Under the pieces are notes generated by a model, which saw only the letters and a program-made list of their open reading frames with translations, did no database searches and was not told the origin of the DNA. DNA of 64,000 bases, taken from the NCBI GenBank assembly GCA_001783715.1, contig MFNF01000050.1, positions 1-64,000 on the forward strand, written 5' to 3'. The translations under genes were made by a program, and so were the position numbers. Source of the stretch: Candidatus Lambdaproteobacteria bacterium RIFOXYD2_FULL_56_26. Lineage in GTDB: Bacteria; SAR324; XYD2-FULL-50-16. This document shows, one piece after another, positions 18,516 to 27,808 of the stretch (positions are counted from its first letter, which is position 1; every line of letters begins with the position of its first letter).

Positions 18516-18662
18516 GCCCCGGCTCGGCAGCCTTGGGGACCCGCAGTTTGAGTTTCATGGGCACCCAGGTGGGAGAAGGTTTTGAGGACCCCCACAATCG
18601 GTTGGGGGAACAGTCTTGGGGGAAATTTTTTTGGGTGGTAAGGGGCCGTAGCCCCCAACTTG

Positions 18663-20840
18663 CTAGCTGACCTTGCCGGACTCAAATTCTTGGGTTCGCA
18701 GCGGTTGCCCCCCCAGGGACAAGGCATGGTCGCCACAATAAAACCGGTGCCCCTCCACCCGCAAGGGGGCGGCAAAAAACTCGTCCACCGTGATCGCTTT
18801 GGGTTTGGGCAAGTCCAATTCCCCTTCGGCCTGTACCACTTGGCCCAATTCGGCCCAGCTCAAGTCCACAACTTCCAATTTCTTCTTTTTTTCCACCGCC
18901 AACACCATTCCTTCCGAGTCCACCCCTCTAAGCTTGGCCGTCGCCAGATTGCTGGCCACCAGCACCTTGCGGCCCAGTAGCTCGGCTTCAGTGTAGTGGG
19001 CCACCAGTCCCGAAACGATGGTCCTGACCTCGCCGCCGCCCAGGTCAATCCGTTCCACATAAAGCCGCTCCGCTTCCGGGTGCCGCCTGACCTCCAAGAT
19101 TTGGCCGACCTTGATCTCTACCTTGGCCCAGGCGGTCAACGGGTCTGGGGCTGAAGTCTCGGCATCCCCCTCAAAGTGCCGTTTGCCGGAATATTTTTCC
19201 TTGAGCGGCAAGATCAACTTGGGGTCCAACTTGGGGAACAGCAACATCGCCGGTCCCGGTTCCACTGCCTCCAGGTGCCCCCAGGTCCCGGTTTGGTTAA
19301 ACTTGGGTTCCTGCAAACCAAAAAGCCCCAGGATTCTTAGGCCAGTAGCGGGTAGGTAGGGGGAAAGCAAATGCCCCAGGTCCTGCAAGAGGTACAGCAG
19401 CGCCACCAGAATCAACCGGGCGGCTTTGGGGTCGGACTTGATCACCTTCCAGGGTTCGGAGTCATGGAAATACTTGTTCCCCATCCGGCCCAAGGAAAGA
19501 GCGGTCTTGAGCGCCTCTCGGAGCTGGACCTGTTCGAGCTGGTCTTTGGCCTGCTGCCCCACCTTGGCCACTTCGGCCAAAAAAGGTTCTTGGGCCGAAC
19601 CTTGGAGGCTGCCCAAAGGTCCGGTGAAATTTTTGTGGTAAAAGACCAACACCCGGTTGAGCAGGTTGCCGATGTTGTCGATGAAGTTGCTGTTTACGTC
19701 CTCGATCAAGGACTCCCAAACAAAGTTGGCATCCGAAGATTCGGGCCGATTCGAGAGCAGGTAGTACCGCCACAAGTCAATAGGGATCAGCTCCTTGAGT
19801 TCCAGCACGTCGTTGCCGAAGATCCCCAGGCTCCTGGATTTGGAGAACTTGCCGCCCTCATAGTTGAGGTATTCGGTGCTGTTGATGTGGTGCAGCAAGG
19901 TCCAGTCCTTGCCGGTGCCAATCAGGCTGGCCGGGAAAACCACGGTGTGAAAGGGGATGTTGTCCTTGGCCATAAACTGGTACAGGTGGGTCCCTTGGGG
20001 GTCAAACCACCAACGCCGCCAATCCTGCGGAAAGCCCCGTTTGGTGGCGGAGATGTAGCCGATCGGCGCATCAAACCAAACGTAAAATACCTTGTTTTCA
20101 TAACCCACCTTGGGCACCGGCACCCCCCACTTGAGGTCACGGGTAATGGGCCTAGGCATCAAGCCCCGGTCCACCCACCCTTGGGTCGTGGTCACCGCAT
20201 TGGTCACCCAGCCGCCCTCTTTGGAGGAACGTTTCTGGAACTCGACCAGCGGCCCTTCCAGCTTGGGCAGGTTGAGGTAAAGGTGCTTGGTGGACTTGGT
20301 GGTCGGTGGATTGCCGCAGATTTGGCATTTCGGCTCCAAGAGTTCGGTCGGCTGGAGCAGCTTGCCGCAAGCCTCACACTGGTCCCCCCGAGCCCCGGCC
20401 TTCCCGCAATGGGGGCAGGTCCCTTCCACGTACCGGTCGGCCAGAAACATTTGGTCTTGTTCACAATAGGTCTGGAGGCTTTCCTCTTCGACCACAAAAC
20501 CATTTTTTTCCAGGTCCAGGAAGATCTCCTGGGTCACTTCGGTGTGTTCGGGGTGGCTGGTGCGGCCAAAAAAATCAAACCGAATGTCAAAGGCCTCGTA
20601 CACCTGTTTGTGGATCTCATGGTACTTGTCGCAGATCTCCTTGGGACTCAAGCCTTCTTCCCGAGCCTTGTTCTCGGTGGCGGTACCGTATTCGTCGGTC
20701 GCACAAATGTAGAGGGTTTCGTAGCCCATCGCCCGACAATACCGGGCGTAAACGTCTGCCGAAAGCACACAGCCGATGATGTTGCCCAGGTGGGGCACGT
20801 TGTTGACGTAGGGTAAAGCGGAGGTGATCAGGCGCTTCAT
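18663..20840 (-). CDS. metG: Methionyl-tRNA synthetase
   Basis: 725-residue class I synthetase charging tRNA-Met. It shows a HIGH variant PHLGN (16-20) and KFSKS (331-335). The zinc knuckles are C142-P-H-C, C155-E-A-C and C172-Q-I-C. The anticodon-binding helices follow, and a C-terminal EMAP/tRNA-binding domain (about 610-700) starts at WAKVEIKVGQIL. The last approx 40 residues (DEFFAAPLRVEGHRFYCG) are an extra tail beyond that domain. It lies 58 bases downstream of cheA on the same strand, separated by a hairpin, and is probably expressed from its own promoter. Confidence 0.97.
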   Translation of the reverse strand: MKRLITSALPYVNNVPHLGNIIGCVLSADVYARYCRAMGYETLYICATDEYGTATENKAREEGLSPKEICDKYHEIHKQVYEAFDIRFDFFGRTSHPEHTEVTQEIFLDLEKNGFVVEEESLQTYCEQDQMFLADRYVEGTCPHCGKAGARGDQCEACGKLLQPTELLEPKCQICGNPPTTKSTKHLYLNLPKLEGPLVEFQKRSSKEGGWVTNAVTTTQGWVDRGLMPRPITRDLKWGVPVPKVGYENKVFYVWFDAPIGYISATKRGFPQDWRRWWFDPQGTHLYQFMAKDNIPFHTVVFPASLIGTGKDWTLLHHINSTEYLNYEGGKFSKSRSLGIFGNDVLELKELIPIDLWRYYLLSNRPESSDANFVWESLIEDVNSNFIDNIGNLLNRVLVFYHKNFTGPLGSLQGSAQEPFLAEVAKVGQQAKDQLEQVQLREALKTALSLGRMGNKYFHDSEPWKVIKSDPKAARLILVALLYLLQDLGHLLSPYLPATGLRILGLFGLQEPKFNQTGTWGHLEAVEPGPAMLLFPKLDPKLILPLKEKYSGKRHFEGDAETSAPDPLTAWAKVEIKVGQILEVRRHPEAERLYVERIDLGGGEVRTIVSGLVAHYTEAELLGRKVLVASNLATAKLRGVDSEGMVLAVEKKKKLEVVDLSWAELGQVVQAEGELDLPKPKAITVDEFFAAPLRVEGHRFYCGDHALSLGGQPLRTQEFESGKVS

Positions 20841-20865
20841 GGGGTCGGGGAAAAAAGGTTGGTTT

Positions 20866-20888
20866 GGCCCCCAACGTTTCGGGGGGCC
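20866..20888 (-). terminator. Possible terminator of the che operon
   Basis: GGCCCCC / GGGGGCC stem (7 bp) with a 9-base loop in the cheA-metG gap. On the minus strand a T6 run follows, but about 12 bases beyond the stem, so termination is uncertain. Confidence 0.4.
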
Positions 20889-20898
20889 TTTGGGAGAG

Positions 20899-23457
20899 CT
20901 ACACCGAGGCTAGGTCAACCAAGTCGGAGGGCTCCAAAATCAAGACGATGTCCCCGCTGCCCAAGATGGTCGAGCCACTCAAGCCGGGGATCTTGGTCAG
21001 ATAAGATTGCAGCGGCTTGACCACGATTTCTTGTTGGTTGTACAGGTCGTCCACCACCACACCCATCACCTTGGTCCCCACTTGGATAAAAACCACGCTG
21101 ACCACCCGGTTGGGGTCCGGCTCCTTTTCGGGCAAGGCCAACAGGCGGGAGAGGCGGGCCACCCCAATGATGTCGCCCCGCAGGTTGATCGCCTCTTTTT
21201 GTTTGAGCTGGTGCAATTCGCTTTCCTTGATCTCGATCGACTCTTTGACCGATTCCAACGGAATGGCAAACATCTGGCCCCCCTCGATCACCAAAAGCGC
21301 ATCGATCACCGCCAAGGTCAGAGGCAGCAACAAGCGAATCTGGGTCCCCGCCCCTGGTTCGGATTCCACGTCCACACTGCCGTGGATCTTGGAGATGTTG
21401 GTCAAGACCACATCCATCCCCACCCCTCGGCCCGAGATATCGCTCACCTGATCGGCAGTGGAGAAACCAGGGTGGAAGATAAAGGCATTGATGGTCTTTT
21501 TGTCCAAGGTCGGCACCTGTTCGGGACGGATCAGACCCTTTTCCAAGGCCTTTTCCAGCACCCGTTCGGTATTGATCCCCGCCCCATCGTCGATGATGTC
21601 GATGGCAATGGAGCTGCCCAGGTGACTGGCTTTGAGGATGATGTTGCCCATCTCCGGCTTGCCTGCAGCAATCCGCTTCTCCGGGGTTTCCACCCCATGG
21701 TCGCAGGAATTCCTAATGATGTGCACCAATGGATCGCCGATCATCTCGATGATCGACTTGTCGATCTGGGTATTTTCCCCAATCATCTGCAACTGGATGT
21801 TCTTTCCGGTTTTGCGGCTGATGTCCCGGACGATCCTAGGAATCTTTTGGAACACCGTCTTGACCGGGATCAACCTCATCTCCATCAAGGTGGTCTGGAG
21901 GTCTTCGGAGATTCGGTTGAATGCCGCTTCCACGGACCGAAGGTTGGTAAAGACATGGGCAGGCAGATTGGCCCCGGCCATTTCGCCTAAGGTGTGGTTG
22001 AAGCTGTTCCTGGCGATGATCAATTCGCCGATCAGGTTCATGAAGGTGTCCAAGCGGTAGGAATCCACCCGCATGGTTTTGAGTTCCGAATCCTTGTCCT
22101 TGTCCGCCTGAGACTGGGCCGGGGCGGCCGGAGCCGGAGCGGGGGCGGGTTTTTTGGCCGCCGGAGCCGCCTTTTCTGCCTCCGGCTCTTTGGCCTTCGC
22201 CTTGGTTTTACTCGGTTCGGAAGCCTGCAGGTATTGGTTCATCAGCTCTTCAATCTTGAGCCCCAAGTCCATCGCCGGGCCTTGCACCTCACCGGAGTTT
22301 TTTTCCCCGGCCAAGACCGACATTACCAAATCGTCATACTTCTTGAGCAGCTCCAACAGGTCCTCGGCACCGATCTTTTCGGCGGCCCCCGACAGGGTCC
22401 TGACCGTACGGTTGAGTACCATCAGGTTCTCTTCGCCAATCTCTCCGGAGGCCAACTCTCCGCCTGCCACCTGGATGGCTACCAGATGTTGACTGCAGAG
22501 GTTCTTGAAAACGTCAAAGGCGCTGAGCCCGGCCGGAGCTTCCTTGGAGGCAGGTGCCGCCACAGCGGCTTTGGCTGGTGCAGCTCCGCCGCCCAAATAG
22601 CGGTCCAATTGGCCAACCACTTCGTCCACCGAGATCATGCCGATGTCTTCGTCCATTTTGATCATAAAGATCAAGGTCCGCAGCAGGTCCAAGCCCTTCA
22701 GGGTCAAGTCCGCCAACTCGGAAGAATAGGCGGCGCTGCCTTTTCTGACCTTGTCGAAAACGGTCTCCATCTTGTGGGAAAGCCTGGTGATCTTGCCAAC
22801 GTTGACGTAGGCCGCAGTGCCTTTGATGCTGTGGGTCGCCCGGAAGACCTCGTTGATCGCCTCTTCGTCCCCTGGGCTTTGTTCAAGCTTGAGCAGGTTG
22901 GCTTCAATGGACTGGAGGTGTTCCTCCGCCTCTTGGACAAACTCGCCGATCAATTCCTTGACCATCGGCCCGTCTTCCTCCGGGGCGCTTTTGGCCGGTT
23001 CGGGTGCGGGAGCTTCGATCTTGGGGGTCGGTTCGGCGGCTGCTTTGGGTTGGGCATTGGGTGCCTGTGGGGTACCGGCGGCCAGGGAGTCCAACAGTTC
23101 CATGGTGGTGGAAAGGTCGTATTCGCTTCGCTGGGCTTCCACCAGTTCAAAGACCATCAGCTTGAGCAGGTCGATCGCCGGAAGCAGGGTGTCCATCAAC
23201 TCGGGGGTGATCTGCATGGTCTCTTTGCGGATCATGTCAAAGAGAGTCTCCAACTTGTGGGCCAAGTGGTTGATGTCATCAAGGCCCATGAAACCGGCGG
23301 TCCCCTTGATGGTGTGCATCACCCGGAAGATCCCGTTGACGATGGTCAGGTCCTCGGGGTTCTCCTCGATGTTCAGGAGGTCGTTTTCGATGGCATCAAA
23401 GGCCTCGTGGCTTTCTTCCACAAAACCCTGGATCAGGTCATCCAATTCGTCGGACAT
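20899..23457 (-). CDS. cheA: Chemotaxis histidine kinase CheA with two HPt domains
   Basis: 852-residue signalling kinase that phosphorylates CheY/CheB when driven by MCP arrays. The domains in order are: HPt-1 (about 1-110, phospho-His H48 in HTIKGTAGF), an Ala/Pro linker, and HPt-2 (about 165-285, H209 in HSIKGTAAY). A third HPt-like segment (about 311-410) has Arg353 at the His position. A second Ala/Pro/Lys linker leads to the dimerisation helices (about 465-530), the HATPase with N-box IRNSCDHGVE (581-590), and a C-terminal CheW-like domain. Ordinary CheA has one HPt. It is the last gene of the che operon. Confidence 0.97.
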   Translation of the reverse strand: MSDELDDLIQGFVEESHEAFDAIENDLLNIEENPEDLTIVNGIFRVMHTIKGTAGFMGLDDINHLAHKLETLFDMIRKETMQITPELMDTLLPAIDLLKLMVFELVEAQRSEYDLSTTMELLDSLAAGTPQAPNAQPKAAAEPTPKIEAPAPEPAKSAPEEDGPMVKELIGEFVQEAEEHLQSIEANLLKLEQSPGDEEAINEVFRATHSIKGTAAYVNVGKITRLSHKMETVFDKVRKGSAAYSSELADLTLKGLDLLRTLIFMIKMDEDIGMISVDEVVGQLDRYLGGGAAPAKAAVAAPASKEAPAGLSAFDVFKNLCSQHLVAIQVAGGELASGEIGEENLMVLNRTVRTLSGAAEKIGAEDLLELLKKYDDLVMSVLAGEKNSGEVQGPAMDLGLKIEELMNQYLQASEPSKTKAKAKEPEAEKAAPAAKKPAPAPAPAAPAQSQADKDKDSELKTMRVDSYRLDTFMNLIGELIIARNSFNHTLGEMAGANLPAHVFTNLRSVEAAFNRISEDLQTTLMEMRLIPVKTVFQKIPRIVRDISRKTGKNIQLQMIGENTQIDKSIIEMIGDPLVHIIRNSCDHGVETPEKRIAAGKPEMGNIILKASHLGSSIAIDIIDDGAGINTERVLEKALEKGLIRPEQVPTLDKKTINAFIFHPGFSTADQVSDISGRGVGMDVVLTNISKIHGSVDVESEPGAGTQIRLLLPLTLAVIDALLVIEGGQMFAIPLESVKESIEIKESELHQLKQKEAINLRGDIIGVARLSRLLALPEKEPDPNRVVSVVFIQVGTKVMGVVVDDLYNQQEIVVKPLQSYLTKIPGLSGSTILGSGDIVLILEPSDLVDLASV

Positions 23458-23471
23458 AGCTCCCCTTCGGT

Positions 23472-23837
23472 TTAACCAAGCAGCATTTTGGCATTTTGAA
23501 TCAACTGGTCGGCTTTTACCGGTTTAACCAGATAAAGATTGGCTCCCGCCTTGAACCCCTGCATCTTGTCCTCTGCTTCCGCTTCGGTGGAGACGATGAT
23601 AATGGGGACATTCTTGTGCTCTTCCGAAGACCTGATCTCACGGCAAAAGGTGAAACCGTCCATCTTGGGCATATTGATGTCCACCACCATCAGGTCGTAG
23701 TGGGTGGACATCGCCTTTTCCAAGCCATCGTAGCCGTTCTCCGCTTCCGCAACGATGTATCCGGCGGACTTGAGCATCACGCTGTGTAGATTCCGCACAA
23801 TCGGAGAATCGTCGATCACCAACACTTTTTGGGCCAT
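23472..23837 (-). CDS. cheY: CheY-like single-domain response regulator
   Basis: 121-residue receiver: acidic pocket D9-D10, phosphoacceptor D53 (VVDINMPKMDG), switch residue S83/T84, and K105-P106. It has no output domain. It lies between the HEAT gene (5-base gap) and cheA (14-base gap), so it is the likely CheA phospho-target that acts on the flagellar motor switch, or a phosphate sink. All catalytic residues are present. Confidence 0.95.
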   Translation of the reverse strand: MAQKVLVIDDSPIVRNLHSVMLKSAGYIVAEAENGYDGLEKAMSTHYDLMVVDINMPKMDGFTFCREIRSSEEHKNVPIIIVSTEAEAEDKMQGFKAGANLYLVKPVKADQLIQNAKMLLG

Positions 23838-23842
23838 GGGTC

Positions 23843-25786
23843 CTACTCCAACTCGTCTATCGCCTGTTCCAACGCACTTTGAAGGTCCGCTTCAGCCCCT
23901 TCGGACAACTCCCTTAACACCGGCAACAACTCGGAAAGCCCCAGCGCCCGAGCCGCTTCAACCGCTTCGATCTGCACCCAGGTGGAAAGAGAAATCAGGA
24001 AGGGCCGCAAAAGCGCCCCGGCGCTTTTGAGCCGGAACAAAACCACCACCTGGATCAACTCTACATCAACCTGTTCGTTTTCTCCCGCCTTTTTGTGGAT
24101 CAGGCCGGAAACAAATTGCACCAGCTCCGGGTCCTCCGACAAGGTCGCCAGCCCCCGAACCGCCTCGACTCTCACCGCCGGGGCCGGATCGGCAATCCCT
24201 TGGGTGATTAAGTCATAGGTCAATTGACCTAGGTTTGCCAAGACTTTGAACGCAACCACTCGAATTGGTTCTTCCGGGTCCTGGGCAGAGGCCAGGATTT
24301 TGGCCGGGGTTAGGCCGGGGTCCTCCGCCCCAAACAGCCCAATGGCCAAGGCTCTCTGTTCGGGAGTAAAGGACCGAATGTAGGCGGCGACCCCACAACT
24401 TTTGTCTTCGGAGCCCAGCTGGATCAGGGCGTTGTCGATCGCTTCCTTGACATCGCTTTCTGATTCCTGCTGCATCTGTTCGACCAACGGGGCCACCCAG
24501 GTCGAGGCCCAGTGTTTCTGCCCGGCGGCCCGGCCCACCAATTCGGCAGCGCTTTTGCGCACTTCGGGGCTTGGGTGGGAAAGGCCTTGGCTCAACTCCG
24601 CCTTAAATTCTCCGACCTCCTGGACCGGCAAAAACCTCAATCCGGCGGCAAACAAGACCGGGTCTTCGCTGCCCAAGGCCAACCGGAAAAACCGCTCCGC
24701 CCCTTTGGGGTCCAGGGTGGCAGCAACCTCCAGGGCTCCGGTTTTTTCGGCAGGTGCGGCGGTGGGGGAAGAAAGTTTTTCCAAGAAAGGGGACAGGTCT
24801 TTGTCGGTTTGGCGGCCCAAAGTGGCGATCACCTGCTCCCGGACCGGCAGACAAGAGTCCCCCAGGTAAGGCAGCAGCGCATCCCGCCCGGAATCTAGCC
24901 TAAGGAAGTCAAACAGTTCAACCGCCATCAGACGGTGTTCCTCCGCCCCGGTGGCCAACACCGAAGCCAAACAGGGGAGTATTCCTTGGGGTTTGAGGCC
25001 CATCCGTTCTTCGGCGCTTAAGCCCACCACGATGTGGTGCAGGGCGGCGACCATTTCGGAGGCAAAAAAACCCGGGTCTTCGGTAGCCATCACCTCAATC
25101 AGTGCTTCTGCCGCTTCGGAAATAACAATCTTGCCGATCCCCTGGATGCAGGTGATCTTGACCACCAAGTCCGGGGATTTGAGGTTGGACCGCACCAACC
25201 GCAGGGCCTTGGCCCCGCCGATGGAGGTGATCCCTCGAACCACAGCGCAGCGCATCCATTCGTCTTCCACCCCCAGGTAGGTGGAAAGAATCTCCAGGTG
25301 GGTCGAGTCGCCCACCGCACCCAGTCCGTCTGCCGCCGTCGCCGAGACGTTCACATCTGAGTCGTCCAGCGCCACCACCATGGCTTTGATGCTGGCATCC
25401 GAATGGATGGCCAAGAGGCAGTCCACCGCAAACTTGCGTACGTCCCGGTTGCGGGATTGTAATTCCTTGGCCAGCATCGGCACCGCCAAGTCCCCCAACC
25501 GTACCAGGATCTCGCAGGTCAGATTGCGCAACCTAACATCTTCGGTCCCCAGGTTTCCGATCGTCTCCAGGACCACCGGTTCCCCGCCCAGACCGGCCAG
25601 TGCGGCGGCGCAAGCTTCGGCCACGGCTACCGAAGGGTCGTTCAGTCCTTTGGCCAAGTAGGGGACCGCTTCATTAAATCGCCCATACTCCAAGTCCTCG
25701 GCGGCATACCTCCGGTTGGTTTCGTCACCATGTTGGAGCTCGTTGATCAACCTCCCAAATTCGGACAACCGGTTTTCGTCACTCAT
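23843..25786 (-). CDS. HEAT-repeat protein in the chemotaxis operon
   Basis: 647 residues made almost wholly of HEAT/Armadillo-type helix pairs. Repeats show phrases such as GDETNRRYAAEDLEYG, RDVRKFAVDCLLAIHSDAS and PAVRVEAVRGLATL. The pattern extends from the N- to the C-terminus without a catalytic domain, signal peptide or membrane segment. HEAT proteins of this kind occur inside che operons of several deltaproteobacteria-like genomes and are thought to be scaffolds; no role is proven. It sits between cheR (23 bases) and cheY (5 bases), so it is certainly co-transcribed. Confidence 0.85.
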   Translation of the reverse strand: MSDENRLSEFGRLINELQHGDETNRRYAAEDLEYGRFNEAVPYLAKGLNDPSVAVAEACAAALAGLGGEPVVLETIGNLGTEDVRLRNLTCEILVRLGDLAVPMLAKELQSRNRDVRKFAVDCLLAIHSDASIKAMVVALDDSDVNVSATAADGLGAVGDSTHLEILSTYLGVEDEWMRCAVVRGITSIGGAKALRLVRSNLKSPDLVVKITCIQGIGKIVISEAAEALIEVMATEDPGFFASEMVAALHHIVVGLSAEERMGLKPQGILPCLASVLATGAEEHRLMAVELFDFLRLDSGRDALLPYLGDSCLPVREQVIATLGRQTDKDLSPFLEKLSSPTAAPAEKTGALEVAATLDPKGAERFFRLALGSEDPVLFAAGLRFLPVQEVGEFKAELSQGLSHPSPEVRKSAAELVGRAAGQKHWASTWVAPLVEQMQQESESDVKEAIDNALIQLGSEDKSCGVAAYIRSFTPEQRALAIGLFGAEDPGLTPAKILASAQDPEEPIRVVAFKVLANLGQLTYDLITQGIADPAPAVRVEAVRGLATLSEDPELVQFVSGLIHKKAGENEQVDVELIQVVVLFRLKSAGALLRPFLISLSTWVQIEAVEAARALGLSELLPVLRELSEGAEADLQSALEQAIDELE

Positions 25787-25809
25787 GGAGCCTCTGCCTT
25801 TGGAGTTCC

Positions 25810-26655
25810 CTACTTTTGGTAGGAAAGGGATTTTTGGAATTTGACCAGCTTGAAGGCAGCACTCAGCTTGCCGACCGATTCGGAATGGCCCAAAAAGATA
25901 AAGCCCCCGGGGTTGAGTGCGTCATAAATCCCGCCAACCACCTTCTTGCGGGACTCTTCGTCAAAGTAAATCAGCACGTTCCGGCAGAAGGCGAAGTCAA
26001 ACCCCTGCATCCGCCTCATCCCCATCCGGTCCATCAGGTTGAGCTGGCTGAATTTCACCTGCCGGGCTACATCGGCCTTGACCTTGTAATGCCCGGACTG
26101 GACCTCAAAATAGCTGGACAGCACCTTGGGCGGGACATCCTTGACCGACCTTTGGTCGTAAACCCCCGCTTGCGCCTTGGCTAGGATCTTGGTGTCCAGG
26201 TCGGTGGCGACCACTTCAAATTGCCATTTCGCAAAATCCGCCACCGCTTCCTTGACCATCATCACCAAGGTGTAAGGTTCCTCGCCGGAGGAACAGGCAG
26301 CACTCCAGATCCGCAGGCGGAAGTCCCCTTTCTTGCGTTTTTCCGCCAACACCAACGGCAGAGCCTCTTCCACAAAGGATTCCAATTGGGGGATGTTGCG
26401 GTAAAAATAGGTTTCGTTGGTGGTCAACTCTTCAAGCAATTGGTTCATCTCATTGCCACCCCCCAGCTTGAGCAGGCGAAAGTACTCCTTGGCCGAACTG
26501 GAGTTGGTCGCCTGCATCCGCTTTTGGACCCGCTTTTCAATGAAGTAAAATTTCTTTTCCTCGAAGAACATCCCGGAGGTAGCCAGGACCAAGTCCCGAA
26601 TGGGGACCAAGTCTTCGGCGGGGATGGCGGGGGAGTTGTCAACCAATAGAGTCAT
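25810..26655 (-). CDS. cheR: Chemotaxis protein methyltransferase CheR
   Basis: 281-residue SAM-dependent MCP glutamate methyltransferase. It has the N-terminal helical domain (about 20-90) with TTNETYFYRN, then the SAM-binding IWSAACSSGEEPYTL, and the C-terminal FDFAFCRNVLIYFD and HSESVGKL segments. No TPR extension. Its ATG overlaps the cheB stop (ATGA, 26652-26655), so the two are coupled and methylation and demethylation stay balanced. Confidence 0.97.
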   Translation of the reverse strand: MTLLVDNSPAIPAEDLVPIRDLVLATSGMFFEEKKFYFIEKRVQKRMQATNSSSAKEYFRLLKLGGGNEMNQLLEELTTNETYFYRNIPQLESFVEEALPLVLAEKRKKGDFRLRIWSAACSSGEEPYTLVMMVKEAVADFAKWQFEVVATDLDTKILAKAQAGVYDQRSVKDVPPKVLSSYFEVQSGHYKVKADVARQVKFSQLNLMDRMGMRRMQGFDFAFCRNVLIYFDEESRKKVVGGIYDALNPGGFIFLGHSESVGKLSAAFKLVKFQKSLSYQK

Positions 26656-27791
26656 GCCATTTCTCCGGCGAGATGGAGGATTTTCTCGGCGATTTTATCA
26701 TCGTCAAGAATATACTCGGCCCCGCCCATTTCAACCACTCTTCCGGGCATACCAAAAACCACACAACTCTTTTCCGACTGGCAGACGGTGTGGCCCCCAA
26801 GCTTGCGTAGCTCGGTCAAGGCCTTGGCCCCATCGGCACCCATGCCGGTTAACATCACCCCCAGCCACTGCTTTCCCAGCGCTTCAATGAGGGTTTCAAA
26901 AAGTACATCCACCGAAGGCATATAGATCTTGCCTTGCACTTCGTTGTAGAGCTTCACGGTCAAAACCCGGTGGTTGCGGTGGGCGATGGCCATGTGCTTG
27001 CCGCCGGGGGCGATGTAGATGGTTCCGGCTTCGATGACCTCGCCTTCCTCTGCCTCTTTGACCTTCATCGGGCAAAGGTTGTTCAACCGGTCAGCAAAGC
27101 TTTTGGTAAACTTCTCGGGCATATGCTGGGCGATCACCAAAGAGCCGGGGAAGTCCGCCGGGAATTCGGGCAACAGGCTCATCAAGGTTTTGGGCCCCCC
27201 GGTGGAAACCCCGATCCCCACCAGCACCCCTTGGGGTCCCTTGGGGACACTTGACGGCACCGACAAGGACAAACCGGAATGGGAGTCCGAGCCCAAAGAC
27301 GGCATCGCCCTGGGGCCAGGGCTAGTGCTGAGACTGGATCTGGGCAAAGGTTTAGCCGCTACCGGGGTCCGTTTGGTAAAGGTGTTTTTGGCCCTGGAAG
27401 CCGCCGCTGCCTTGATCTTCTCCCGGATCTGGTCCCCTTGGGTGTCGATGTCCCGAGAAATGGAACCCGAAGGTTTGGCCACAAAGTCAACCGCCCCCAA
27501 TTGCAGCGCCTCGATGGTTTCGTCCGCCCCTTCCTGGGTCAGCGAACTGATCATCAACACCGGCCTGGGGTAGTCCCGCATGATCAACTTGAGCGCTTCC
27601 AAGCCACCCATCTGGGGCATGTTCACGTCCATGGTGACCACATCGGGGTCCAGGCTCTTGACCTTCTCCAGGGCAAACTTGCCGTTGAGAGCGGTACCCA
27701 CCACCACCAATTCGGGGTCCTTTTCGATGATCTTGGAGAGCTCGGCTCGCATCAGCGCCGAATCGTCAACCACCAGTACGGAATAGGGCAT
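26652..27791 (-). CDS. cheB: Chemotaxis methylesterase/glutamine deamidase CheB
   Basis: 379 residues. Receiver domain (1-120) with D55 phosphoacceptor; a Ser/Pro-rich linker (about 140-185); then the methylesterase domain with the catalytic triad S196 (GVSTGGP), H223 (QHMPEKF) and D320 (MGADGAKAL). It removes methyl groups from MCPs after phosphorylation by CheA. It starts 17 bases after cheW and overlaps cheR by 4 bases. Confidence 0.97.
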   Translation of the reverse strand: MPYSVLVVDDSALMRAELSKIIEKDPELVVVGTALNGKFALEKVKSLDPDVVTMDVNMPQMGGLEALKLIMRDYPRPVLMISSLTQEGADETIEALQLGAVDFVAKPSGSISRDIDTQGDQIREKIKAAAASRAKNTFTKRTPVAAKPLPRSSLSTSPGPRAMPSLGSDSHSGLSLSVPSSVPKGPQGVLVGIGVSTGGPKTLMSLLPEFPADFPGSLVIAQHMPEKFTKSFADRLNNLCPMKVKEAEEGEVIEAGTIYIAPGGKHMAIAHRNHRVLTVKLYNEVQGKIYMPSVDVLFETLIEALGKQWLGVMLTGMGADGAKALTELRKLGGHTVCQSEKSCVVFGMPGRVVEMGGAEYILDDDKIAEKILHLAGEMA

Positions 27792-27808
27792 AAGGTCCGG
27801 TTGGGAGA

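Noticed and set aside
18600-18662. Terminator after metG
   Set aside because: GGGGC-CGTA-GCCCC is only 5 bp with no T run on the minus strand.
18374-18670. 98-codon plus frame over the decayed response regulator
   Set aside because: It is antisense to the receiver-domain remains, has no ribosome site and no domain.
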